A program made the position numbers and the translations under genes. Under the pieces are notes generated by a model, which worked only from the letters and a program-made list of their open reading frames with translations, had not been told where the DNA came from and did no database searches. Positions 1-6,497 of a stretch of 17,462 nucleotides of DNA are shown here, one piece after another. The stretch's first letter is position 1. Each line of letters starts with the position of its first letter. The DNA comes from Bacillota bacterium (GTDB lineage Bacteria > Bacillota > Bacilli > Thermoactinomycetales > DSM-44946): NCBI GenBank assembly GCA_021793745.1, contig JAJYSD010000002.1:1-17462 (forward strand), given 5' to 3'.

Positions 1-168
1 TCCGATCTTATGCTCGGGTTTCCCAACGAGTTTTTTCGAGAGACGCTAGGCGTGATCAAAGGAAAAAGGGGATACCAACCGAATGTCGTCATTCCGTATT
101 TGAAGCGTCTCGTCGGTCTGACTTCCCAATGGCGGGAGTTTCTGAAGGGGATCCGCGATACTCCCTGA
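1..168 (+). CDS. C-terminal end of an unrecognised protein (partial)
   Basis: An open frame enters from the left edge in frame 1 and ends at TGA 166-168, leaving the last 55 residues. The fragment begins SDLMLGFPNEFF, contains the basic stretch VIKGKRGYQ, and ends WREFLKGIRDTP. I see no signal, membrane segment or catalytic motif, and I cannot assign a family from this tail. It reads in the same direction as the NAD synthetase genes but is separated from them by a terminator-like hairpin, so it is probably the last gene of an upstream unit. That it is coding is supported by the uninterrupted frame running into the edge and by the hairpin just after the stop. The product is unknown. Confidence 0.55.
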   Translation, partial: SDLMLGFPNEFFRETLGVIKGKRGYQPNVVIPYLKRLVGLTSQWREFLKGIRDTP

Positions 169-211
169 GAATCGCACCCGGTCCATCGGCTTTAACGCGT
201 GCCTCCGCCCG

Positions 212-266
212 AAAACGGAGGGGCTGCTGACGGGAGATCCCGAAGCAATCCCCTCCTTTCGTTTTT
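212..266 (+). terminator. Intrinsic terminator-like hairpin after the first gene
   Basis: GGAGGGG at 217-223 pairs with CCCCTCC at 250-256. Inside lies a second dyad, CGGGA (231-235) and TCCCG (238-242). The right arm is followed by TTTCGTTTTT, a broken U-tract. It lies about 50 bases beyond the stop of the partial gene and about 100 bases before the NAD synthetase genes, which fits transcription termination. Confidence 0.55.
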
Positions 267-287
267 GCATCCCCCGCTATCCCGCAG

Positions 288-317
288 TTGGTGAGAGTAC
301 CGGGCTTATGATAAGAT
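288..317 (+). promoter_or_regulatory. Possible promoter of the NAD synthetase genes
   Basis: TTGGTG (288-293) and TAAGAT (312-317) are 18 bases apart and lie about 45 bases upstream of the ATG at 363. The -35 box is weak and the -10 box is moderate. It is placed after the upstream terminator and before the first gene of the pair, where a promoter is expected. This is an inference from spacing only. Confidence 0.35.
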
Positions 318-362
318 GAGTAAAAAACAGGTTGCGCCTGGGGTTGCTGGGAGGCAGCGGGT

Positions 363-1220
363 ATGAGAGTGGGACTGGCTCAAATTCGTCCGGTATTGGG
401 ACGGGTGGAGGAAAACCTGAAGCTGCACCGGGAAATGATCCACCGCGCCGATTCCGAGCAGGTGGATTTATTGGTGTTTCCTGAACTGAGCCTGACGGGA
501 TATCAATTGAAGGATTTGACCCTGGAGGTGGCCCGTTCCCTCCAGGATGAACCGATTCAGCAGCTGGTCCGTGAATCGCATCGTCTCGACCTGGTTTTCG
601 GTTTGGTCGAGGAAGGGCCGGGACATCTCTTTTACAACACGGCGGTTTATGCCAGCGAAGGGGCCATCCGGCATGTTCATCGCAAGGTGTATCTGCCGAC
701 CTACGGCATGTATGAAGAGGCCCGCCTCTTTGCCCGGGGCCGTTCCTTCCGCAGTTTTGAGACGCGATTCGGCCGCATGGGGCTTTTGATCTGCGAAGAT
801 GCTTGGCATACTTCGGCTCCCTACCTGCTGGTCCAGGATGGGGCGGAGATCCTCATCGTCCTTGCCAATGCCGCCGCCAAGGGGATGGGTGCGGAGAAGA
901 TGGCATCCGAGGAGAGCTGGTCCGGCATGTTGGCCCATTATTCGATGCTCCACGGCGCGATCACCCTGTATGCCAATCGGGTGGGAACGGAGGACGGGGT
1001 CACCTTTTTCGGTGGTTCCATGGTGATCGATCCCTTCGGGCGGATCCTCGAGCGAGGGGAGCGGTTTGAACCTCTGCTGAAGGTGGTGGACGTGGACCTG
1101 GAGGATGTGCGTCTCGCCCGTTATCGGATGCCGCTGATGCGCGACGAAGATCTGGAGCTGACCGCACGGGAGCTCGAACGGATCCTGAAGCGACGGTTCG
1201 AAGGAGGGGACCACCCGTGA
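363..1220 (+). CDS. Nitrilase-fold glutaminase subunit of NAD+ synthetase
   Basis: A 285-residue carbon-nitrogen hydrolase (nitrilase superfamily). The catalytic triad is visible: Glu41 in FPELSLTGY, Lys108 in HRKVYLPTYG, and Cys144 in LICEDAWH. The sequence around Lys108 (KVYLPTYGMYEEARLF) and the ICEDxW motif are typical of the glutaminase domain of glutamine-dependent NAD+ synthetases, which frees ammonia from glutamine for the synthetase active site. The start ATG has GGGAGG upstream. The stop TGA (1218-1220) overlaps the GTG start of the synthetase gene, so the two are translationally coupled. In many bacteria these two domains form one polypeptide of about 550-700 residues; here they are separate. 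The assignment as NAD synthetase subunit rather than a generic amidase rests on motif similarity and on the neighbour. Confidence 0.85.
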   Translation: MRVGLAQIRPVLGRVEENLKLHREMIHRADSEQVDLLVFPELSLTGYQLKDLTLEVARSLQDEPIQQLVRESHRLDLVFGLVEEGPGHLFYNTAVYASEGAIRHVHRKVYLPTYGMYEEARLFARGRSFRSFETRFGRMGLLICEDAWHTSAPYLLVQDGAEILIVLANAAAKGMGAEKMASEESWSGMLAHYSMLHGAITLYANRVGTEDGVTFFGGSMVIDPFGRILERGERFEPLLKVVDVDLEDVRLARYRMPLMRDEDLELTARELERILKRRFEGGDHP

Positions 1221-2068
1221 AACCGATGGAGGAGTTCCTGGCTCAGGCGCCCTATCTGCGGCTGAATGAGGAGCTGACCGTGGAGCTGTTAACCCGGGCC
1301 CTTCGGGAGGAAGTGGGGAAAGCCGGCTTCCAAAGGGTGATCCTCGGGGTTTCCGGCGGAATCGATTCGGCCTTGTCGCTCTATTTATGTGCCAGGGCTT
1401 TCGGCCCGGAGGCGGTGACGGCCGTCTGCATGCCTTACCGGGAAAGCAGCCCTTCCAGTCTGGAGGATGCCCAAAAAGCCATTGACGCCGTCGGGGTGGA
1501 GTCGATCAGGGTGGACATTACGCCGCAGATCGATGCTTACTTCGCGGGCTTTCCCGAAGCGTCCCGGCTGCGCCGGGGCAATAAGATGGCCCGGGAGCGG
1601 ATGAGCATCCTGTACGATTTGTCGGCGGAGCGTCGGGCCCTGGTGATCGGAACCAGCAACAAAACCGAGTTGCTCCTGGGTTACAGCACGCAGTTCGGGG
1701 ACATGGCCTCCGCCGTCAATCCCCTGGGCGACCTGTATAAGACCCAGGTCTGGCAATTATCCGGCTACCTGGGTGTTCCGGAGTCGATCCTGAAGAAACC
1801 GCCCAGCGGGGATCTGTGGCCGGACCAGACGGATGAAGCGGAGTTGGGCTTCTCCTATTGGGATGTGGACCGCCTGCTCTATTACATGGTTGACTGTCGT
1901 TATCCGCCGGAGCGGCTGGTGCAGCAGGGGTTTGATCGAGACCTGATCGAGCGCGTGCATCGGCGGGTCGTCAACAGCCAGTATAAGCGAAGTTTGCCGG
2001 TGATCCTCAAAGTAAGCGGCCGAACCATCGGTGCCGATTTCCGTTATCCGCGGGATTGGGGCCTGTAA
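1217..2068 (+). CDS. nadE: NAD+ synthetase, ATP-dependent amidating subunit
   Basis: A 283-residue NadE that adenylates nicotinic acid adenine dinucleotide and amidates it to NAD+, the last step of NAD biosynthesis. The ATP-pyrophosphatase P-loop SGGIDS lies at residues 46-51. Further family blocks are RRGNKMARERM, GTSNKTELLLGYST, GDMAS, NPLGDLYKTQVW and LWPDQTDEAELG. It starts with GTG, with AAGGAGG at 1201-1207, and overlaps the glutaminase gene by 4 bases (GTGA). The length is that of a free-standing, classically ammonia-dependent NadE, but the coupled glutaminase suggests the enzyme uses glutamine in vivo. No sign of truncation. Confidence 0.93.
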   Translation: MKPMEEFLAQAPYLRLNEELTVELLTRALREEVGKAGFQRVILGVSGGIDSALSLYLCARAFGPEAVTAVCMPYRESSPSSLEDAQKAIDAVGVESIRVDITPQIDAYFAGFPEASRLRRGNKMARERMSILYDLSAERRALVIGTSNKTELLLGYSTQFGDMASAVNPLGDLYKTQVWQLSGYLGVPESILKKPPSGDLWPDQTDEAELGFSYWDVDRLLYYMVDCRYPPERLVQQGFDRDLIERVHRRVVNSQYKRSLPVILKVSGRTIGADFRYPRDWGL

Positions 2069-2116
2069 CATCGCGATGATATCAAAGATAGACTTTTGGG
2101 TTGAGGAGTGAGGCAG

Positions 2117-2878
2117 ATGGCTGGACATTCCAAATGGAAAAACATTCAGCACCGAAAGGGGCGTCAGGATGCCCTGCGGGGAAAGCGATTCGCCAAGTTG
2201 GCCCGGGAAATCTTTGTGGCAGCCCGGGAAGGTGGCGGCAACCCCGATCACAACCAAAAGTTGCGGTTAGCCATCGCCAAGGCGAAGTCCCAAAATATGC
2301 CGAATGAGAATATTGAGCGGGCCATCAAAAAAGCGACCGGAGAAGGCGGAGGGGAAGCCTACGAACGGGTGACCTATGAGGGATACGGTCCGGGTGGCGT
2401 TGCGGTGATGGTGGAGGCCCTGACGGATAATCGGAATCGCACCGCCGCCGATATGCGTTACATCTTCTCCAAGAAGGGTGGAAGCCTCGGGGAAGCCGGC
2501 TGCGTGGCCTGGATGTTCGATCGGAAGGGGATTCTTACCATCGACCGGAACAGCACGGACGCCGAAGAGGACGAAATGCTGATGATCGCACTAGAGGCGG
2601 GAGCGGAGGACTTCGAGGTGTCCGGAGATTCCTACGAAATTACCACTTCTCCGGAAAACTTTGAAGCGGTGAAGCAGGCCCTTGAGGAAAACGGGTTCAC
2701 CTTTACGACGGCGGAGGTGACCATGGTTCCGCAAAATACGGTCTCCTTGACCGGGGAGGATGCTTCCAAAATGCTCATCCTCCTCGAGGCCTTGGAGGAT
2801 CACGATGACGTACAGAACATCCACTCCAACTTCGATATCGATGAAGAGGAGATGGAGAAGCTCAGCCAGGGGATGTAA
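2117..2878 (+). CDS. yebC: YebC/PmpR (TACO1) family regulator
   Basis: A 253-residue protein beginning MAGHSKWKNIQHRKGRQD, the near-invariant N-terminus of the YebC family. Upstream in-frame start codons (for example GTG at 2108) would only add MRQ, so ATG 2117 is chosen; GAGG motifs lie just upstream. Other family blocks are NMPNENIERAIKKATG, TYEGYGPGGVAVMVE and NRTAADMRYIFSKKGG. Members have been described as DNA-binding transcriptional regulators and, for some, as factors that help translation through difficult sequences, so the role here is not decided by sequence. In B. subtilis the homologue (yrbC) also lies just upstream of the ruv region. A strong terminator follows directly. Confidence 0.95.
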   Translation: MAGHSKWKNIQHRKGRQDALRGKRFAKLAREIFVAAREGGGNPDHNQKLRLAIAKAKSQNMPNENIERAIKKATGEGGGEAYERVTYEGYGPGGVAVMVEALTDNRNRTAADMRYIFSKKGGSLGEAGCVAWMFDRKGILTIDRNSTDAEEDEMLMIALEAGAEDFEVSGDSYEITTSPENFEAVKQALEENGFTFTTAEVTMVPQNTVSLTGEDASKMLILLEALEDHDDVQNIHSNFDIDEEEMEKLSQGM

Positions 2879-2885
2879 AGGCCAC

Positions 2886-2924
2886 AAAGGCTCATCGGGA
2901 CCGATGCCCGATGAGCCTTTTTTT
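2886..2924 (+). terminator. Strong intrinsic terminator of yebC
   Basis: A perfect 14-bp stem: AAAGGCTCATCGGG (2886-2899) pairs with CCCGATGAGCCTTT (2907-2920). The loop has 7 bases and a run of T at 2918-2924 follows. It lies 8 bases past the yebC stop. On the opposite strand the T-run is short (TTT), so it should act mainly on the plus strand. Confidence 0.92.
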
Positions 2925-2954
2925 CGCGTTGCAAAATGGAGGGCGGTTGAAAGC

Positions 2955-3422
2955 TTATTTTTTCGGCGGTTGAGCGGTAAAGAACGGCAGCTTTTCCACG
3001 CCGACCATCCGGGCGTAGAGGAATAACTGCCCTTTGTGATGGATTTCATGGTCCCGCATCGCATGCAACCAGAATTCTCCGGTTGCTCGATTGGATCCCC
3101 AGGGCACCGTCTGATCCAAGTGACGGTCCGTCAGGGCCTCAAAGTTTGATCGCGTTTTTTGGGTACACTCGCGCACAAAGTTCCGGATCTCCTCCATCGT
3201 TTCGAAGGAAGGGGGCTCGGAGCCGGAAGGAAACTCCCCGTCTTTTACAGCCTGTACGAAAAAATCCGAGGAGGAGGCGATATGGATCGCGAGGGAGCCG
3301 AGGGAAAAGGCGTTTTCCCAGGGCTTGTACTGCACATGTTTGTCGTCGATTTCTTCCAGCAAATCGTGAAGAACGTTTCGGTGCCGGAGCCACTGCTGGA
3401 GAAGCGTTTCCACTCTGTCCAC
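2955..3422 (-). CDS. DinB-family four-helix protein, putative metal-dependent enzyme
   Basis: A 155-residue DinB/YfiT-like protein. The three histidines that bind a divalent metal in this fold are visible: His47 (LAIHIA) and His125 and His129 (DHEIHHKGQLF). DinB-like proteins form four-helix bundles. Some are thiol-dependent S-transferases (such as bacillithiol transferases) and many are uncharacterised, so the substrate cannot be named. An upstream in-frame ATG at 3512 would add 30 residues, but I chose GTG at 3422 because GAAAGGAG lies 8 bases before it and the protein then has the normal family length. A promoter (TTGACA, 18 bp, TATTCT) lies about 75 bases upstream. It follows feoB on the same strand but is separated from it by a terminator, so it is probably an independent gene. 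Confidence 0.85.
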   Translation of the reverse strand: MDRVETLLQQWLRHRNVLHDLLEEIDDKHVQYKPWENAFSLGSLAIHIASSSDFFVQAVKDGEFPSGSEPPSFETMEEIRNFVRECTQKTRSNFEALTDRHLDQTVPWGSNRATGEFWLHAMRDHEIHHKGQLFLYARMVGVEKLPFFTAQPPKK

Positions 3423-3498
3423 GGTTACCGCTCCTTTCTCCGCTAAGGTGTCATCCGGAAGGGGGACGATCCGGGGCAAAGGGCTTAAAGTCAATTTC

Positions 3499-3528
3499 AG
3501 AATAGACCGCAAATAACGGGGTTGTCAA
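3499..3528 (-). promoter_or_regulatory. Sigma-A type promoter of the DinB-family gene
   Basis: Read on the minus strand, TTGACA (complement at 3523-3528) and TATTCT (complement at 3499-3504) are 18 bases apart. The -35 box is perfect and the -10 box matches at 4 of 6 positions. It lies between the feoB terminator and the GTG start at 3422, so the DinB gene appears to have its own transcript. Confidence 0.6.
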
Positions 3529-3564
3529 GATCGCCCTGCTGCCCGAGTTCATGCGGCGGAGGCC

Positions 3565-3598
3565 AAAACCCCCTCAAGGGTCTTCCCTTGAGGGGGTT
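3565..3598 (-). terminator. Intrinsic terminator of the feo operon
   Basis: A perfect 14-bp stem: AACCCCCTCAAGGG (3567-3580) and CCCTTGAGGGGGTT (3585-3598), with a 4-base loop. On the minus strand the stem ends in TTTT (complement of 3565-3568), 24 bases beyond the feoB permease stop. The short U-tract follows a very GC-rich stem. Confidence 0.8.
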
Positions 3599-3621
3599 CG
3601 TCGGGTTGCAGACGAAGGGGA

Positions 3622-5052
3622 TCACACCCAACCCATCCATTGAACCAACTGGTTGACGGTAAAGGTGACGCCCACGGCGATGGAGAGGGGCAACAGGGCG
3701 GCGACGGCGGTCCACTTGATGCTCTTCGTCTCCCCGTAGATCACCTGGAGCGTGGTGCCGCAGGGATAGTGCAGCAGCGAGAACAGCATCACGTTCAGGG
3801 CGGTCACCCAGGTCCAGCCGTGTTGATCCACCAGCAGGTGTTTCAGAGCGGCCAGGCTGTCCAGTTCGATCATGGTCCCGGCGGAGACGTAACCCATGAT
3901 CAGAATGGGCAGGACGATTTCGTTGGCCGGAAGCCCCAGGATGAAGGCGAGCAGGATCATCCCGTCCATTCCGAGGGAACGGCCGAAGGGATCCAGCCAT
4001 CCGGCGGTCATGGCCAGCAGGGATGTGCCGTCCACGGTGATATTGGCCATCAGCCAGGTGATTGCACCGGCGGGTGCGGCCATGCGGACGGCCCGCCAGA
4101 GAACGTAGAGGGTCCGATCATGGATGGAGCGGATAATGGTCCGTCCCACCTGGGGCCGGCGATAAGGGGGGAGCTCCAGGGTGAAGGAGGAAGGGATCCC
4201 CTTGAGCATCGTCCTGGAGAGTCCCCAGGAAACGGCTAAGGTGACCATCACGCCGATCAGTACAAATCCCACTACGACGGCCGTCGATGCAGCCGTCCCC
4301 CAACCCGCTGCCACCGCTCCTCCGACAAACAGGATGGACAGGGTGATCAGGATCGGCCAGCGGCCGTTGCAGGGGACGAAGTTGTTGGTCAAGATGGCGA
4401 TCATCCGTTCCCGCGGCGATTCGATGATCCGCGTCGAGACGATGGCGGCGGCATTGCATCCAAATCCCATTGCCATCGTCAACGCTTGTTTTCCGTGGGC
4501 TCCCGCCGCCTTAAACAGCCGGTCCATGTTGAAGGCCACCCGGGGGAGGTAGCCGGCATCCTCCAACAGGGTGAAAATGGGGAAGAAGATCGCCATGGGG
4601 GGCAGCATGACGGAAACGACCCAGGCCATTCCCCGATACACCCCTTCCACCAAAAACCCGTGAAGCCAGTCGGGTGCTCCCGCCCACTGAAACAGGCGGC
4701 TCAACTGGTCTCCGATCCAGAACAGGGCGACGGACAGATATTCTCCCGGTACGTTGGCCCCCACGATGGTCATCCAGAAGATGAGGCCGAGGCCCAGGAG
4801 CATGATCGGAAGTCCAAACCAGCGGGAGGTGAGCAGATCGTCCAGCCGCAGGGTGAGATCGCGATTTTTTCCCGGAAGGGGTTTGACGACGGCCCGGGCG
4901 ATCTGTTCCGCCTTTTCATAGGTCAGGCTGACGATTTCGGTGTTGATCGCCTTTCTTCGCTCCGCAGGTCCTGCGGAATCCAGGGCTCCCTCCGCGCGAC
5001 TTGCGATGCGGAAAAGCCACGGATCGTCCTTTAACCGTTCCGACAGCTTCAT
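3622..5052 (-). CDS. feoB: FeoB ferrous-iron permease, membrane subunit (split FeoB)
   Basis: A 476-residue polytopic membrane protein matching the C-terminal transport part of FeoB, the Fe(II) uptake permease of the cytoplasmic membrane. Conserved gate blocks are present: EDAGYLPRVAF (about 164-174), GAHGK (184-188), GFGCNAAAIVSTR (196-208) and NNFVPCNGRWP (223-233). The C-terminal block is LLHYPCGTTLQVIYGE. The cysteines in GFGCN, VPCN and HYPC match those found in many FeoB proteins. An ATG at 5145 would add 31 residues in frame, but these lie inside the preceding gene. The ATG at 5050-5052 overlaps the stop of the GTPase gene as ATGA and has AAAAGGGG upstream. The protein lacks the G domain, which is supplied by the preceding gene. 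See the finding on the split. Confidence 0.9.
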   Translation of the reverse strand: MKLSERLKDDPWLFRIASRAEGALDSAGPAERRKAINTEIVSLTYEKAEQIARAVVKPLPGKNRDLTLRLDDLLTSRWFGLPIMLLGLGLIFWMTIVGANVPGEYLSVALFWIGDQLSRLFQWAGAPDWLHGFLVEGVYRGMAWVVSVMLPPMAIFFPIFTLLEDAGYLPRVAFNMDRLFKAAGAHGKQALTMAMGFGCNAAAIVSTRIIESPRERMIAILTNNFVPCNGRWPILITLSILFVGGAVAAGWGTAASTAVVVGFVLIGVMVTLAVSWGLSRTMLKGIPSSFTLELPPYRRPQVGRTIIRSIHDRTLYVLWRAVRMAAPAGAITWLMANITVDGTSLLAMTAGWLDPFGRSLGMDGMILLAFILGLPANEIVLPILIMGYVSAGTMIELDSLAALKHLLVDQHGWTWVTALNVMLFSLLHYPCGTTLQVIYGETKSIKWTAVAALLPLSIAVGVTFTVNQLVQWMGWV

Positions 5053-5804
5053 AGGGCGGTCACCCCTTTTTCCGCGGGCGCCGCATACCGGGCCAGGGAG
5101 CGGAGGGAAGAGACGTCCCCTTCGACCAGTCTCAGGGCCAGCCAACGAGCATTCACCCAGGGAGGGAGTTCCTCCTTGAGCAGCGGCTCCACCCGTTGCA
5201 CCGCCTCTTCGATGTGACGGGGATAGGTGAGGCGCAGGGGGGAGGTGGGAAGCCCCTCGCAGGTCAGTTCGTACACGGTTTGCATGAGCTTATCCAGGCC
5301 CTTTTTCCTCCTGGCCACCGTAGGGACCACCGGAACGCCCAATTCCTTTTGGAGTTGCTCGACGTCGATCTCCATCTTGTTCCGGGCTTCATCGATCATG
5401 TTGAGAGCGACGACGGCCCTGTCCGTAATTTCCAGTACCTGCAACGCCAGGTTTAAATTCCGTTCCAAACGGGTGGCGTCCACGACGATGATGGTGGCGG
5501 AGGGACGTCCGAACACCAAAAAATCCCGTGCGACCTGTTCATCGCTGGAATGGGAGAGAAGGGAAAAGGTTCCCGGCAGGTCCACCACCGTGAACCGGAT
5601 CGACCGGTACAAATAGGATCCCCGTGCCTGCTTCACGGTTTTCCCGGGCCAGTTCCCCGTGTGCTGCCGCATACCGGTCAAGGCGTTAAAAATGGTCGTT
5701 TTACCGACGTTGGGATTGCCTGCCAGGGCGATGATCGGTCCATCGGAATGCTCTACGCCGAATTGGACCCAGGGCTGTGCGGATGCACAACATTCATACT
5801 CCAT
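5049..5804 (-). CDS. feoB: FeoB GTPase subunit (G domain plus helical GDI domain)
   Basis: A 251-residue cytosolic protein equal to the N-terminal part of FeoB. The G motifs are G1 GNPNVGKTT (29-37), a switch I region with Thr56 (GNWPGKTVK), G3 VDLPG (74-78), G4 NMID (135-138) and a G5-like TVARRKKGL (162-170). The final 80 residues are helical and contain NARWLALRLVEGD, which corresponds to the end of the FeoB GDP-dissociation-inhibitor domain. The protein then stops instead of continuing into membrane helices. The start ATG has AAAGGAGG at 5813-5820. The gene is 16 bases downstream of feoA and overlaps the permease gene by 4 bases. The N-terminus carries an unusual Cys-Cys pair (MEYECC) and a short extension before the P-loop. 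Confidence 0.92.
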   Translation of the reverse strand: MEYECCASAQPWVQFGVEHSDGPIIALAGNPNVGKTTIFNALTGMRQHTGNWPGKTVKQARGSYLYRSIRFTVVDLPGTFSLLSHSSDEQVARDFLVFGRPSATIIVVDATRLERNLNLALQVLEITDRAVVALNMIDEARNKMEIDVEQLQKELGVPVVPTVARRKKGLDKLMQTVYELTCEGLPTSPLRLTYPRHIEEAVQRVEPLLKEELPPWVNARWLALRLVEGDVSSLRSLARYAAPAEKGVTAL

Positions 5805-5820
5805 TGTGATTTCCTCCTTT

Positions 5821-6087
5821 TTACCGGCTGCGATCCAAACCGGTGATGCGGATTTGAGAAGCTTGTTCCTTGCGCAGGGCGATCATCGTTCCGCGAACCT
5901 CGTATACGGTGGGGTCGCCGAAGGGGCTTCGGCGGATGGCGGTCACCTGTGAACCGGGGACAAATCCGAGATCCAACAGGTGGCGCCGCATTTCCTGATC
6001 TCCACCGACGTCGAGGACATAGGCCGATTGTTTCGGACTCAATTCCCACAGGGTACGGGTTGTTCGCTTCAGCTCCGTTTTGAGCAT
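5821..6087 (-). CDS. feoA: FeoA, small SH3-like ferrous transport protein
   Basis: An 88-residue cytosolic protein with FeoA core motifs: HLLDLGFVPGSQV, IRRSPFGDP, and YEVRGTMIALRKEQA near the C-terminus. FeoA is required for or modulates FeoB-dependent Fe(II) uptake, and the SH3-like fold suggests protein-protein contact with the FeoB G domain. The ATG at 6087 has only a G-rich GGGGGGA element upstream, weaker than that of the next gene. It is the first gene of feoA-feoB(GTPase)-feoB(permease), and a strong promoter lies about 125 bases upstream. The N-terminal extension before the core (MLKTELKRTTRTLWEL) is slightly longer than in many FeoA proteins. Confidence 0.93.
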   Translation of the reverse strand: MLKTELKRTTRTLWELSPKQSAYVLDVGGDQEMRRHLLDLGFVPGSQVTAIRRSPFGDPTVYEVRGTMIALRKEQASQIRITGLDRSR

Positions 6088-6185
6088 GGATATCCCCCCG
6101 TCGCGGGTTTATTTTCAAAGCCGACGTGTAGTCCAAACTCCCAAGGATCTTGCCGCAGGCCAAAATGTTGTCTATGAGCAGTTAT

Positions 6186-6201
6186 GTTGGCCTAGTACAA
6201 C
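6186..6201 (-). promoter_or_regulatory. Candidate operator dyad at the feo transcription start
   Basis: The plus strand reads GTTGGCCTAGTACAAC, an interrupted palindrome with outer arms GTTG/CAAC and a central CTAG. The predicted start of feo transcription is near 6204, so the dyad covers roughly +3 to +18, a typical repressor position. Iron-dependent regulators of the DtxR/MntR or Fur families commonly control feo genes. The site loosely resembles a DtxR-type palindrome but does not match a consensus that I can name. Confidence 0.4.
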
Positions 6202-6210
6202 TTTAACCCC

Positions 6211-6239
6211 ATTTTATTCAATGGGTGAGAAAGTGTCAA
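6211..6239 (-). promoter_or_regulatory. Near-consensus sigma-A promoter of feoA-feoB
   Basis: On the minus strand, TTGACA (complement at 6234-6239) is followed after 17 bases by TAAAAT (complement at 6211-6216). The -35 box is perfect and the -10 box matches at 5 of 6 positions. The predicted start of transcription is near 6204, leaving a leader of about 117 bases before the feoA ATG. Confidence 0.8.
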
Positions 6240-6497
6240 CGGGAGAAACGAAAACCCCTTGTCTTTCTCTCCGAGGTTCAAAGGAGAGGCTGCACGGCAA
6301 TCCCGGTAAACCTCTCTTCCTCCATCAATAAACGCGGGAAATGTAGTAGAATAATAGAATGCCGGGAGCCGTGTCCCGGGGGAAAGTGAGCGGGGACTAA
6401 CCCCCACATACAACACAACAGATTGTTCCTTCCTCGAGAGGGAGGAACCGCTTTTCGAAGGATCGATGTATTGAAGGAAAAGGGGAGGAGAGGACCG

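Larger units (their letters stand above)
6088..6497. other. Divergent intergenic region between feoA and the deacetylase gene
   Basis: About 410 bases without a long gene. The left part is the minus-strand feoA leader (about 117 bases from the predicted start of transcription). Then come the dyad at 6186-6201 and the feo promoter at 6211-6239. The right part is the plus-strand leader of the deacetylase gene. It holds TAGAAT repeats at 6347-6352 and 6355-6360 that could serve as -10 boxes, but no good -35 box was found. Two hairpins follow: CCGGGA/TCCCGG (6362-6367, 6374-6379) and GTTCCTTCC/GGGAGGAAC (6425-6433, 6440-6448). I see no known riboswitch in it. Confidence 0.6.

Noticed and set aside
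468..1214. Long minus-strand open frame (248 codons) opposite the glutaminase gene
   Set aside because: It is the mirror of a strongly recognised gene and its translation is rich in His, Pro and Gln with no family motif. Long antisense frames are common in GC-rich DNA.
3053..3512. Longer DinB product starting at ATG 3512
   Set aside because: The extra 30 residues overlap the promoter at 3499-3504, are not DinB-like, and the internal GTG at 3422 has a much better ribosome-binding site.
3640..4239. Plus-strand open frame (199 codons) opposite the feoB permease
   Set aside because: The translation is Gly/His/Asp/Gln-rich with no hydrophobic core, as expected for the antisense of a membrane protein gene.
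6361..6450. c-di-AMP (ydaO-type) riboswitch in the deacetylase leader
   Set aside because: A few short blocks resemble it (GGGGGAA, CTAACCCC), but the multi-stem architecture and conserved ends are not present.
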